Assembly (NCBI RefSeq): GCF_000024985.1
Contig: NC_013523.1
Span: forward strand, 1,736,001-1,800,000
From: Sphaerobacter thermophilus DSM 20745
Lineage (GTDB): Bacteria > Chloroflexota > Chloroflexia > Thermomicrobiales > Thermomicrobiaceae
DNA: 64,000 nt
Direction of reading: 5' to 3'
Every line of letters starts with the position of its first letter. The stretch's first letter is position 1. Below, piece after piece: positions 44,137 through 53,549 of this stretch. A program made the position numbers and the translations under genes. The notes under the pieces were generated by a model, which saw only the letters and a program-made list of their open reading frames with translations, searched no databases and was not told the origin of the DNA.

Positions 44137-44802
44137 ATGGCAACGATTGGGCTGGTAACCATCGGGCAGGCGCCCCGCGAGGACATCGAAGCCACCATGT
44201 TCCCCGGCGGCCCGCCCGTCCCTTGCCAGCACGCCGGCGCACTCGACGGGCTCGATCCGAACGCCATCGCCGCCCTCGCCCCGCGCGACGGGGAGATCCC
44301 GCTCGTCACCCGCCTTCGCGACGGGCAGGAGGTGGTCGTCGCCAAGGAGAGCGTGCTACCCCTCCTCGCGGGCGCGGTCAAGCGCGTCGTTGCGGACGGC
44401 GCGCGGGTCGTGGTCGTTCTATGTACCGGCGAGTTCCCCGGTCTGACCGCCCCGGTGCCCCTGGTCTTTCCGGACCGCGTGCTGCGCGGCACGGTCGATG
44501 CGCTCCTCCCCGATGGCATCCTGGGCGTCCTCATGCCCCACCCCGGACAGGGCCCTTTGATGGAGCGGAAGTGGGCCGCACCCGGTCGCTCCCTGCGCTG
44601 CGCCGCCGCGTCGCCCTACACCGGTGCGGCCGAATTGGGCGTCCGCGCGGAAGAACTGCGCTCCGCCGGAGCGCAGCTCATCGTGATGGACTGCATGGGC
44701 TACACCGCCGAGATGAAGCAGGCCGTCGCAACGGCCGGCGTCCCCACTATCCTCGCCAACCGCCTCGTCGGACGGGTGGTCGAGGAGATCGTGACCGCGT
44801 GA
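44137..44802 (+). CDS. AroM family protein
   Basis: A 221-residue protein matching the AroM family, named from an E. coli gene next to aroL but without a proven biochemical function. The opening IGLVTIGQAPREDIEATMF, the VVVVLCTGEFPGL stretch and the VMDCMGYTAEMKQAV segment are characteristic. The conserved Cys residues in CTGEF and DCMGY recall Asp/Glu racemase-like folds, which suggests a related enzyme; that is inference. AGGAGG precedes the ATG. It diverges from the kinase gene and converges with the DUF4388 gene. Confidence 0.85.
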   Translation: MATIGLVTIGQAPREDIEATMFPGGPPVPCQHAGALDGLDPNAIAALAPRDGEIPLVTRLRDGQEVVVAKESVLPLLAGAVKRVVADGARVVVVLCTGEFPGLTAPVPLVFPDRVLRGTVDALLPDGILGVLMPHPGQGPLMERKWAAPGRSLRCAAASPYTGAAELGVRAEELRSAGAQLIVMDCMGYTAEMKQAVATAGVPTILANRLVGRVVEEIVTA

Positions 44803-44809
44803 GCGCCTG

Positions 44810-45517
44810 TCAGTTAGCCCCCGTCCCCGGCGTGTGGATCGGCAGGACCGGCTCGATCCAACCCTCGCGGCTCAGACGGCGTATCCGCTCGATCGTCGCC
44901 AACACGGAGAGGCCCGCCGCTGCCGCCAAATCGTCGATCGAGCGCGGGCGCGTCAGCAGCGTGAGGATCACGTCGTCCCCGGCCCCGGTCCCGGGCGTCC
45001 CCGCGCGCTGCCAGACCGACTCGGGCCCGGCGCCGGCGTACTCTGCCCGGCGCAGCTCCTCTTGCCAGCGAGCCGCGTTCAAAATCACCTGCTGCGGCAC
45101 CAGGTCCAGCCGCAGCGGCGCCACCTGGGGAATCACGGCGACCGTGGCAATGAATTCGCCCTGCGTCAGGTCGAACAGCGGGTAGATCAGCGTCTCCACC
45201 TGGCGCTCGACGAACTGGTCCCAGACGGCTGGGGTGACCAGCGCACGGGCGATCAGACTAAGCCCGACGTTGCTCTCATCCTTTTTGAGAAGATCCAACT
45301 GCTCCCGGACCTCGGGCGCGAGCCACTCGATACGGCGCAACTCGGCGATCAGGTTCCAGTGGCTGGCCCCGGCGCCGCTGATGTGCCCCCGATCGAAGTA
45401 GAGCACGTAGGTGTGCTGGCCGTCGCGGACCTCGAGCGACCCCGTCTTGGCCGAGATCTGGAAGAGTTGGAGGATGTCGACGACGCTGAAGTCGCTCAGG
45501 CTACCACGCACGTCCAT
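44810..45517 (-). CDS. DUF4388 domain protein
   Basis: A 235-residue protein whose N-terminus (MDVRGSLSDFSVVDILQLFQISAKTGSLEVRDGQHTYVLYFDRGHISGA) is the DUF4388/PATAN-type module, often found with GTPases, kinases and gliding or two-component systems. The middle is helical (about 60-130). The C-terminus (about 185-230, LLTRPRSIDDLAAAAGLSVLATIERIRRLSREGWIE) looks like a winged-helix fold. A signalling adaptor or regulator is plausible. I chose the ATG at 45517 since it begins the domain. It follows the glycosyltransferase gene by 45 bp on the same strand. Confidence 0.8.
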   Translation of the reverse strand: MDVRGSLSDFSVVDILQLFQISAKTGSLEVRDGQHTYVLYFDRGHISGAGASHWNLIAELRRIEWLAPEVREQLDLLKKDESNVGLSLIARALVTPAVWDQFVERQVETLIYPLFDLTQGEFIATVAVIPQVAPLRLDLVPQQVILNAARWQEELRRAEYAGAGPESVWQRAGTPGTGAGDDVILTLLTRPRSIDDLAAAAGLSVLATIERIRRLSREGWIEPVLPIHTPGTGAN

Positions 45518-45562
45518 CCCCGTCCGCTCGCCGGGCCCGCACCCCCGCGGCACCACGGCGCG

Positions 45563-46393
45563 CTAGCGTCCGTAGCGTCCCCGGAAGTCGTTCCAGCGCA
45601 CCCGCACCACGTCCCGCACCATCAGCAGGCTGTCGATCCCAGGCCGCACCTTGCTGCCGTCGACGTGCCGCCAGGTAACCGGCAACTCGGCCACCCGGAA
45701 CCCCCGCTTGCGCGCCAGAAACAGCAACTCGACATCGAACCCGGTCACCAGCGGCCCGCGCACCGGCGCGGCACCGTTCCGGTAGAGCCAGGCACTGCCA
45801 AAGACCTCACGCGCCGCCGCGCCGGAGAACCCCTTGAAGCCGCACTGCGTGTCCTTGATCCCGGGCACCGCCAGGAGCTGCACCAAGTAGTTGTAGAGGC
45901 GCCCCATCACGTGCCGGTAGAACGGCTCACCGATCCGGCGCGCCCCCGCCCCCTCACGGGTGCCGATGACGACATCCCACCCGGATTGGATCAGCCGGCG
46001 CACGTCCGCCACGTACTCGATCGGCGTTGAGAGGTCGGCGTCCGTGAAGACCACGATCTCCCCCCGCGCCGCGCGCACCCCGGCATGCACCGCGGCCGCC
46101 TTCCCCCGGTGGGGCAGGCGCAGGTGACGCACACGCGGGTCGGCCGCCGCCGCGGCGGCTGCGATGTCCGGCGTCGCGTCCTCGCTGCCGTCGTCGGCCA
46201 CGATCAACTCCCAGGAGTACGGTTGCGCGCCGAGATATGAGATCGCCGCCGCCAGCGTCTTGGGGAGCCGGGATGCCTCGTTGTAGGCGGGCACCACGAC
46301 GCTCACCTCAACGCTCTGCTCGGCGACGGCCGCCGCCTCGGGCCGCGGCTGTGGAGCCTGCCCGTGGTCCTGGTCCGCGTACCCGTGATCCAT
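45563..46393 (-). CDS. Glycosyltransferase family 2 (dolichyl/polyprenyl-phosphate sugar synthase-like)
   Basis: A 276-residue GT-A enzyme. The nucleotide-sugar domain has [28 protein letters not shown] and the metal-binding TDADLS (Asp118 and Asp120). The [10 protein letters not shown] and [26 protein letters not shown] segments match the Alg5/DPG-synthase-like subgroup that moves a sugar from a nucleotide to a polyprenyl phosphate. There are no C-terminal membrane helices. The ATG at 46393 has GGAGGCGC upstream. The sugar and acceptor cannot be told from sequence. Confidence 0.88.
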   Translation of the reverse strand: MDHGYADQDHGQAPQPRPEAAAVAEQSVEVSVVVPAYNEASRLPKTLAAAISYLGAQPYSWELIVADDGSEDATPDIAAAAAAADPRVRHLRLPHRGKAAAVHAGVRAARGEIVVFTDADLSTPIEYVADVRRLIQSGWDVVIGTREGAGARRIGEPFYRHVMGRLYNYLVQLLAVPGIKDTQCGFKGFSGAAAREVFGSAWLYRNGAAPVRGPLVTGFDVELLFLARKRGFRVAELPVTWRHVDGSKVRPGIDSLLMVRDVVRVRWNDFRGRYGR

Positions 46394-46531
46394 GCGCCTC
46401 CGCATTCGTGCCTAACTCGAGACGATTGTACCAACTCGCCGGGCCGCGCCGGGTCCGCACGCATCCAACGAAAGTCCCGACCACTGCCCGGCACCGGCCC
46501 TCAACGGTGGCTCCCATCCTCTGGACGGCCT

Positions 46532-46540
46532 TGCTACAAT
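46532..46540 (+). promoter_or_regulatory. Extended -10 element for uvrA
   Basis: TGCTACAAT, a TGn-extended -10, lies 57 bp before the uvrA ATG. I saw no LexA-type box that I could support. Confidence 0.45.
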
Positions 46541-46597
46541 AGTCGGGTGCGATCGTTTGTTCGCATTTTCGGGGGTAGGGGTAGGCACGGTATCGGC

Positions 46598-49492
46598 ATG
46601 GCGAGCGAGAAGATCGTCGTCCGCGGGGCGCGGGAGCACAACCTCAAGAACATCGACGTCGAGATCCCGAGAGATCGGCTCGTCGTCATCACCGGCCTCT
46701 CCGGCTCCGGCAAGTCGAGCCTCGCCTTCGATACGATCTATGCCGAGGGCCAGCGTCGTTATGTTGAATCCCTCTCGGCGTACGCGCGCCAGTTCCTCGG
46801 CTTGATGGAGAAGCCGGACGTCGATCTCATCGAGGGACTCTCCCCCGCCATCTCGATCGACCAGAAGAGCGCCTCGCGCAACCCGCGCTCGACCGTCGGC
46901 ACCGTCACCGAGATCTACGACCACCTGCGCCTGCTCTACGCCCGCATCGGCCACCCTCACTGCCCCAACTGCGGCCGGGAGATCACCCAGCAGTCGGTGC
47001 AGCAAATGGCCGATACGATCCAGGCGCTGCCCGACGGCACCCGGCTCATGATCCTGGCGCCGCTGGTCAAGGACCGCAAAGGCGAGCACCAGGGCGTGCT
47101 CGACGAGGTCCGCCGCGCCGGCTTCGCCCGCGTGCGCGTCAACGGTGAGATCCGCGACGTCGACGAGGAGATCAAGCTTGAGCGCTACAAGCAGCACACC
47201 ATCGAGGTCGTGGTCGACCGCCTCATCGTCCGCCACGATGACGAGGAGGAGGAGCACGCCCTCCGCATCCGCTTGATCGACTCGCTGGAGACGGCGTTGC
47301 GGCTCGGCGGCGGCACCGCGATCGCGGACATCGTCGGCGGCGAGGAGATGCTCTTCTCCGAGCGCTTCGCCTGTCCACACTGCGGCATCAGCTTCGGCGA
47401 ACTCGAACCGCGGAGCTTCTCCTTCAACAGCCCTCATGGCGCCTGCCCCGACTGCGACGGGCTGGGTGTGCGCATGGAGTTCGACCCGGAACTGATCGTT
47501 CCCGATCCGGATCGCTCCCTGGCCGATGGCGCCATCGCGCCCTGGGCCCGCACCGGGCGGGACAGCACCGCATGGTACGAGGCGCTCCTGGCGGCCCTCG
47601 CTGCCAAGCACGGCTTCTCGCTCGACACCCCGTTCCGCGACCTGCCCGAGGCGATTCGGCAGGTCATCCTGTACGGCGGCAAGCGCGAGCGTGTACGTGT
47701 GGAGTATCGCGCCCGCAGCGGGCGGACCCGCGCCTATGAGGTGGACTACGAAGGGGTGATCCCCCACCTGCGGCGGCGCTACCAGAGCACGTCGTCCGAC
47801 TACGTGCGCGCCGAGATCGAGCAGTACATGGCCGCCCACCCCTGCCCCACCTGCGGCGGGGCGCGACTCAAGCCCGAGAGCCGCGCGGTGACCATCGCCG
47901 GGCGATCGATCGTCGACGTCACCCGCCTCTCGATCGTCGACGCTCTCCGCTTCTTCGAGGATCTCGCCGACGAGGATCGCCCCGAGCCACTGCTGACGCC
48001 CCGGGAGCGGATTATCGCTCGCCAGATCCTCAAGGAGGTCCGCGAGCGGCTCGGCTTCCTGGTGGACGTCGGGCTCGACTACCTGACGCTCGACCGGGCT
48101 GCGGCGACGCTCTCCGGAGGCGAGGCACAGCGGATCCGCCTCGCGACCCAGATCGGCAGCCGCCTGATGGGCGTGCTGTACATCCTGGACGAGCCGAGTA
48201 TCGGCCTGCACCACCGTGACAACGCGCGGCTGATCCGCACCCTGTTGACCCTGCGCGACCTGGGCAACACCCTGATCGTCGTCGAGCACGACGAGGAAAC
48301 GATCCGGACTGCTGACTGGATCATCGACGTTGGGCCCGGCGCGGGAGAGCACGGCGGCCGGATCGTCGCGGCCGGGACGCTCGACGACATCGTGGCCAGC
48401 CCGGAGTCGATCACCGGCCAGTTCCTGAGCGGAGCCCGGCAGATCCCGGTGCCGCGGGAGCGGCGGCCCGGCAACGGGAAGTACCTCCAGATCCGCGGCG
48501 CGCGTGAGAACAACCTGAAGAACGTCGATGTCGATATCCCGCTCGGCACCTTCATCTGCGTCACTGGCGTCTCCGGCTCCGGCAAGAGCACGCTCATCGT
48601 CGACACCCTCTACCGCCGCCTGGCTCAGGTGCTGCACCGAGCCAAGGACCGGCCGGGCCGCCACGACGCGATCCTCGGCATCGAGCACCTGGACAAGGTC
48701 ATCGACATCGACCAGAGCCCGATCGGACGCACGCCGCGCTCCAACCCGGCGACCTATACCGGAGCCTTCACGCCGATCCGGGAACTCTTCGCCTCGTTGC
48801 CCGAGGCGCGGGCCCGGGGCTACAAGCCCGGCCGCTTCTCCTTCAACGTCAAGGGCGGCCGCTGCGAGGCGTGCCAGGGCGAGGGCATCATCGCCATCGA
48901 GATGCAGTTCCTGCCTGACATCTACGTCCCCTGCGAGGTGTGCCACGGCCGCCGCTACAACAAGGAGGCGCTGGAGATCACCTACCGGGGCAAGAGCATC
49001 GCCGACGTGCTGGACATGACGGTCGAGGAGGCCCTGGCCTTCTTCGAGAACATCCCGGCCATCCGCAACAAACTCCAGACGCTCTACGACGTGGGCTTGG
49101 GGTATATCCGGCTCGGCCAGCCGGCCACGACCCTCTCCGGCGGCGAGGCCCAGCGCATCAAGCTGAGCGCCGAACTCAGCCGGCGCGCCACCGGCCGCAC
49201 TCTCTACATCCTGGACGAGCCGACCACCGGCCTGCACTTCGCCGACATCGAGCGGCTGCTCGGCGTCCTCCAGCGACTGACCGACGCCGGCAACACCGTG
49301 CTCGTCATCGAGCACAACCTCGACGTCATCAAGTCGGCCGACTGGATCATCGACCTCGGCCCCGAGGGCGGTGACGGCGGGGGCGAGGTCGTCGCGGCCG
49401 GCACGCCCGAGCAGGTCGCCGCCGTCGAGCGCTCCTACACCGGCCAGGCCCTCCGCACCGTGCTCCCTGAGCTGGCCACCGCGGCGGACTGA
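46598..49492 (+). CDS. uvrA: Excinuclease ABC subunit A
   Basis: The 964-residue damage-recognition ATPase of nucleotide excision repair. It has two ABC modules: Walker [10 protein letters not shown] (Lys39) and GVSGSGKST (Lys663), with LSGGEAQRI signatures in each half and ILDEP Walker B motifs. Zinc modules are CPHC...CPDC near 255-285 and CEAC...CEVC near 755-785. The UvrB-binding region lies about 115-250. I chose the ATG at 46598, the normal family start, over the much longer open frame upstream. No uvrB or uvrC is in the window. Confidence 0.97.
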   Translation: MASEKIVVRGAREHNLKNIDVEIPRDRLVVITGLSGSGKSSLAFDTIYAEGQRRYVESLSAYARQFLGLMEKPDVDLIEGLSPAISIDQKSASRNPRSTVGTVTEIYDHLRLLYARIGHPHCPNCGREITQQSVQQMADTIQALPDGTRLMILAPLVKDRKGEHQGVLDEVRRAGFARVRVNGEIRDVDEEIKLERYKQHTIEVVVDRLIVRHDDEEEEHALRIRLIDSLETALRLGGGTAIADIVGGEEMLFSERFACPHCGISFGELEPRSFSFNSPHGACPDCDGLGVRMEFDPELIVPDPDRSLADGAIAPWARTGRDSTAWYEALLAALAAKHGFSLDTPFRDLPEAIRQVILYGGKRERVRVEYRARSGRTRAYEVDYEGVIPHLRRRYQSTSSDYVRAEIEQYMAAHPCPTCGGARLKPESRAVTIAGRSIVDVTRLSIVDALRFFEDLADEDRPEPLLTPRERIIARQILKEVRERLGFLVDVGLDYLTLDRAAATLSGGEAQRIRLATQIGSRLMGVLYILDEPSIGLHHRDNARLIRTLLTLRDLGNTLIVVEHDEETIRTADWIIDVGPGAGEHGGRIVAAGTLDDIVASPESITGQFLSGARQIPVPRERRPGNGKYLQIRGARENNLKNVDVDIPLGTFICVTGVSGSGKSTLIVDTLYRRLAQVLHRAKDRPGRHDAILGIEHLDKVIDIDQSPIGRTPRSNPATYTGAFTPIRELFASLPEARARGYKPGRFSFNVKGGRCEACQGEGIIAIEMQFLPDIYVPCEVCHGRRYNKEALEITYRGKSIADVLDMTVEEALAFFENIPAIRNKLQTLYDVGLGYIRLGQPATTLSGGEAQRIKLSAELSRRATGRTLYILDEPTTGLHFADIERLLGVLQRLTDAGNTVLVIEHNLDVIKSADWIIDLGPEGGDGGGEVVAAGTPEQVAAVERSYTGQALRTVLPELATAAD

Positions 49493-49727
49493 CGGCGACG
49501 GTCGCCGCCGCACCCCTTCTGCCTGCGCGCACGCACGCAGCAGAGACATCCCCTTTGCTTGCGCCCACTGATTGCTGCGAGCCCATCATCTCCTCTTGAC
49601 GCACTACTGTCGTGTCCACGATAATCCGCGCAATCCATCATTTGCCTGGAGCGCTATCCACTTGCGCTACCACTATTTCCCCCGCCTACGTGGTTGGGAT
49701 GCACCTACACGTGAAGGAGGAGTCTTG

Positions 49728-51461
49728 GTGGACGCGCGTGAGCCCTTGGATCTCAGGACCATTGCTAAACGACAGTCGTCGCGCCGCACCTTCCTCGTCA
49801 GGGCAACGCTCGGCCTGTCCGGCCTTGCGGTGGTACCGCTCCTGGCCGCCTGCGGCGGTGGCAGCACCGAGGAGAGCCCCGCCACCGAGCCGGCTGGGGA
49901 CCAGACGGGCGGTTCGACTCAGGCGAGCCCCGGAACCGGCTCGTCCGAATCGGGCAACGAGGGTGAGCCCGTCTACGGCGGAACCCTGATTACCCTTGGT
50001 CATACCGACGTACCCGGACTCAGCCCCGAGGACGCCGGCCCCACCGTCGAGTGGTCGCTCGTCACCCAGATTCACAATGGGTTGCTCGAGATCGATGAGA
50101 ACTACGAGCTCGAATCGGTGCTGGCCGAGCGCCATGAGGTAACAGAGGACGGGCTTACCTACACCTTCACGCTCCGCCAGGGCGTGAAGTTCCACGACGG
50201 CGAGGAGTTCAACGCGGACGACGTGGTCTACTCCTATGAGTGGTACCGCAACCCGGAGAACGCCTCGATTGAGCAGCAATCGTTCGCGGGCGTCGAATCG
50301 GTCGAGGCAACCGATCCCTACACCGTTGTGGTGCGAATGAGCGAGCCCAACGCCGCCTTCCTGATCCGTGGGGCGACGGCGTTCATCATCCCGGAGCACT
50401 ACCACAGCCAGGTGGGGCAGGACCAGTATCGCACCGCGCCGATCGGCACCGGGGCCTTCAAGCTCAAGGAGTGGCGCGCGGCCGAGTATACGGTGCTCGA
50501 GGCGTTCGAAGACCACTTCCGCGGGCGCCCCTACCTCGACGAGTACCGGCTGAACGTGGTACCCGAGCCGTCCGTGCGTGCAATCGCGCTCGAGACCGGC
50601 GAGGCACATTCCTCGGTCTGGCAGCTCGCGGTCGAGGATAACCAGCGGCTCGAGGCGACCGGCGAGTTCACGGTCTTCAAGGCGCCCAGCGTGAGCGTCA
50701 ACCACTTCCCGCTCAACCACAACCTCCCGCAGCTCGCCGAGAAAGAGGTCCGCCAGGCGATGATGTACGCCATCGACCGGCAGGCGGTGATCGATGATGT
50801 GTTCAACGGCGAGGCCGTGATTGCGACGTCTAATCTCGCGCCGGTGCTTGAGTTCTGGTACAACCCGGACGTCAAAGAATATCCCTACGACCCCGACGAG
50901 GCACGGCGGATCCTCGATGAGGCCGGCTGGACGGTCGGCAGCGACGGCATCCGTGAGAAAAACGGCGTCAAGCTGTCGTTCACCTGCGGGGTGATCACCG
51001 GGGACCAGGCGCGGCGGCCGGAGGCCGAGCTCGTCCAGCAGTACCTCCGCGAGGTCGGGATCGACATGCAGATCCGGGAGGTACCCGACGCCAGTGGCAG
51101 CATGCGGAGGGGTGAGCTCGACGCGGCGGTCTTCAACTGGACCTACGGCGGATCCGGTGGCGAGCCCGATCCGTCCGATACGCTCCGGTCGGACGGCTTC
51201 AACAACTTCTCCCAATACCAGAGCGAGCGCATGGATGAGCTGATCGACCAAGGGCTCCGCGAGGTTGACCCGGAGCGGCGCCGCGAGATCTACAACGAGA
51301 TCCAGGCGCTCGTCGCCGAGGATGTGCCCTTCCTCTACATGATGTACTGGCAGTGGTACACGCTGTACAGCAAGCAGGTTAAGGGGTTGCCGGAGTCCGC
51401 CCTGAGTCCGACCCAGACGTATCGGAAGGCGTACCAGTTCTGGCTCGACCCGAACGCGTAA
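49728..51461 (+). CDS. Peptide/nickel-type ABC transporter substrate-binding lipoprotein (Tat signal)
   Basis: A 577-residue family 5 binding protein. The N-terminus has a twin-arginine motif SSRRTFL (Arg19-Arg20), a hydrophobic stretch and a lipobox LLAAC (Cys42), so it is probably exported folded and lipid-anchored. A Ser/Glu/Gly linker (about 43-80) follows, then the SBP_bac_5 domain with the FTLRQGVKFHDGEEFNADDVVYS signature. The start is GTG 49728 with AAGGAGG upstream; TTG 49725 is equally near. Two permease genes follow, so it feeds that transporter. Ligand unknown: peptide, sugar and metal binders share this fold. Confidence 0.92.
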   Translation: MDAREPLDLRTIAKRQSSRRTFLVRATLGLSGLAVVPLLAACGGGSTEESPATEPAGDQTGGSTQASPGTGSSESGNEGEPVYGGTLITLGHTDVPGLSPEDAGPTVEWSLVTQIHNGLLEIDENYELESVLAERHEVTEDGLTYTFTLRQGVKFHDGEEFNADDVVYSYEWYRNPENASIEQQSFAGVESVEATDPYTVVVRMSEPNAAFLIRGATAFIIPEHYHSQVGQDQYRTAPIGTGAFKLKEWRAAEYTVLEAFEDHFRGRPYLDEYRLNVVPEPSVRAIALETGEAHSSVWQLAVEDNQRLEATGEFTVFKAPSVSVNHFPLNHNLPQLAEKEVRQAMMYAIDRQAVIDDVFNGEAVIATSNLAPVLEFWYNPDVKEYPYDPDEARRILDEAGWTVGSDGIREKNGVKLSFTCGVITGDQARRPEAELVQQYLREVGIDMQIREVPDASGSMRRGELDAAVFNWTYGGSGGEPDPSDTLRSDGFNNFSQYQSERMDELIDQGLREVDPERRREIYNEIQALVAEDVPFLYMMYWQWYTLYSKQVKGLPESALSPTQTYRKAYQFWLDPNA

Positions 51462-51655
51462 CCTCCGGCGCGCCGAAGATGCGGCAGAGCGCGCATCCGC
51501 GGCTGTCGTACGCGCGGATGCGCGCTCCCACCGAGAACGCCTCCTTCCGGCGCCCGGCACAGGGCCAGGGCAGGCCGGCGGGCATGGCGTGGGACGTCAC
51601 GGGCCGGACCGAGTTCGGCACCGTTCCGCACGATCAAAGGGGGCGAGTCTAGCCC

Positions 51656-52585
51656 ATGCTGAGATATATCGTGGTCCGCCTCGCGCAGGGGGCGCTCGCC
51701 ATCTTTCTGGTGAGCGTCGTCACCTTCGGTCTCATGCACCTTGCCCCTGGCGACCCGGTGAGCCTCTTCGTCGGTGAGGCTCAGGTCACCCAGGAGCAGG
51801 TCGACATGCTGCGCCGCAAGTGGGGACTGGACCAACCGGTTTACCAGCAGTACCTGCGGTGGCTCGGCAACCTGCTGCGGGGCGACTTCGGCGAATCGCT
51901 CATCGTTCGGCCAGGCGCATCGGTCGCGGACATCATCAAGGAGGCAGCCCCGCTGACGATCAAGCTCAACCTGCTCGCGCTGTTCTTCTCCGTCGCCCTG
52001 GCCATCCCGGCGGGAATCGTCGCCGGACTCAAGCGCAACTCGCTTTTCGACTACGTGAGCGTCGTAGCGTCGACGCTGGGGGTCGCCCTTCCGAACTTCT
52101 GGGTTGCCCTTGTCTCGATCATCATCTTCGGCAGCATGCTCGGCTGGCTACCCACCTACGGCTTGAGCTCGTGGACCGGCTACATCTTGCCGGTAGCGGT
52201 CCTGGCCCTGGACCAGACCGCTGTTCTGACGCGGCTCATGCGAGGCGCAACCCAGGAGGTGTTGGGTCAGGAGTACGTCACCACCGCGCGGGCGAAAGGA
52301 CTCGGCCAGGCCGCACTCCTCTCCCGCCACGTCGTCCGCAACGCCTTGCTGCCGATCGTCACGGTGATCGGTTACCGGATCGCGTTCCTTCTGAGCGGCA
52401 CGATCGTGATTGAGACGGTCTTCGCCTTGCCCGGAATCGGCCGAGTCTTCATCAACTCGGTCTACCGGTTCGACTACCAGGTCGTCCAAGCCGTCGTGCT
52501 GCTCCTGGCGATCGTCGTGGTGCTAGGCAACCTCCTGACGGACCTCGTGTACACCTACGTCGACCCACGCATCCGCATCCGCTAG
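51656..52585 (+). CDS. ABC transporter permease, DppB/OppB type
   Basis: The 309-residue inner-membrane permease has six helices and the family features: the N-terminal RYIVVRLAQGALAIFLVSVVTFGLMHLAPGDP and the EAA-loop region DQTAVLTRLMRGATQEVLGQEYVTTARAKGLGQ, which contacts the ATPase. It follows the binding protein by 194 bp and precedes the second permease by 28 bp. AAAGGGGGCG lies upstream of the ATG. Confidence 0.95.
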   Translation: MLRYIVVRLAQGALAIFLVSVVTFGLMHLAPGDPVSLFVGEAQVTQEQVDMLRRKWGLDQPVYQQYLRWLGNLLRGDFGESLIVRPGASVADIIKEAAPLTIKLNLLALFFSVALAIPAGIVAGLKRNSLFDYVSVVASTLGVALPNFWVALVSIIIFGSMLGWLPTYGLSSWTGYILPVAVLALDQTAVLTRLMRGATQEVLGQEYVTTARAKGLGQAALLSRHVVRNALLPIVTVIGYRIAFLLSGTIVIETVFALPGIGRVFINSVYRFDYQVVQAVVLLLAIVVVLGNLLTDLVYTYVDPRIRIR

Positions 52586-52613
52586 TCTGGAGATCACACG
52601 ACAGGAAACGAGC

Positions 52614-53519
52614 ATGCAGTCGACCCACGAGCAGTCAGCAGCCGCCGTCGACAAACTGTCGGGCAACGCTCGCCCGCAACGGTCCGAGTTCTCGCGGATC
52701 TGGCGCCGCTTCAGGCGCCACCGCCTGGGACTGGCAGGACTGACGTTCATCGGCCTGCTGGTCGTGACAGCGCTGCTCGCCGATCTTCTCGCGCCCTACT
52801 CGCCCATCCAGTCCGTGAGCGGTATGCGCGGCGTCGGTCCGTCCTGGTCACACCCCCTCGGCTTTGACCACATCGGCAGGGACATCCTCAGCCGCATCAT
52901 TTTCGGCACCCGCATCGCCCTCATCGTGGGAATCGGCGCCACGGGGATCGCGGTGACCATCGGAGTTCTGGTCGGCGCCACCGCGGGCTACTTCGGCGGC
53001 TGGGTGGACAATCTGCTCTCCCGAGCAGTGGACACGCTGATGGCGTTCCCGACGCTCGTCCTGCTGATCGCCCTCACTGCCGTCGTCGGGCCGAGCCTCC
53101 GGACCGTGGTGATCGTAATCGGAGCCACCGTGTGGGCGCAGTACGCCCGCGTCGTCCGCGCCGACACTATGAGCCTCCGTGAGCGCGACTTCACGCTGGC
53201 CGCGCGTGTGGCAGGAGCCACCAATGCACGGATCATCTTCCGGCACCTCGTGCCCAACGTCCTCGGTCCGGTGATCGTCCTGGCCAGCCTGGCGGTTGGA
53301 GGGATCATCATCTACGAGTCGACACTGTCGTTCCTTGGCCTCGGCATTCAGCCCCCAGAACCCTCCTGGGGCGGGATGCTGGCCGACGGCCGTGCCTACA
53401 TCGTGCACTACCCCCACATCGCCATCGCTCCCGGGGTGATGATTACCTTGACCGTCCTTGCCTTCAATCTGCTCGGCGATGGCCTGCGCGACGCGCTTGA
53501 CCCGCGCACGCGCGACTGA
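52614..53519 (+). CDS. ABC transporter permease, DppC/OppC type
   Basis: The 301-residue partner permease. A polar N-terminus with FRRHRLGLAGLTFIGLLVVTALLADLLAPYSP leads into the six-helix domain. The EAA loop (RADTMSLRERDFTLAARVAGATNARIIFRHLVPNVLGP) and the FLGLGIQPPEPSWGGMLADGR segment are diagnostic. It pairs with the upstream DppB-type subunit. The expected DppD/DppF ATPase genes do not follow; a CapA-like gene does, 30 bp later. The ATPase must be encoded elsewhere if the transporter works. Confidence 0.95.
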   Translation: MQSTHEQSAAAVDKLSGNARPQRSEFSRIWRRFRRHRLGLAGLTFIGLLVVTALLADLLAPYSPIQSVSGMRGVGPSWSHPLGFDHIGRDILSRIIFGTRIALIVGIGATGIAVTIGVLVGATAGYFGGWVDNLLSRAVDTLMAFPTLVLLIALTAVVGPSLRTVVIVIGATVWAQYARVVRADTMSLRERDFTLAARVAGATNARIIFRHLVPNVLGPVIVLASLAVGGIIIYESTLSFLGLGIQPPEPSWGGMLADGRAYIVHYPHIAIAPGVMITLTVLAFNLLGDGLRDALDPRTRD

Positions 53520-53549
53520 TGGCCACGAAGGGGATGAGGGAGGTCCGCC

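Noticed and set aside
46412-49549. A 1045-codon minus-strand ORF opposite uvrA
   Set aside because: Antisense shadow of uvrA, which has all expected motifs. It has no plausible start or domains.
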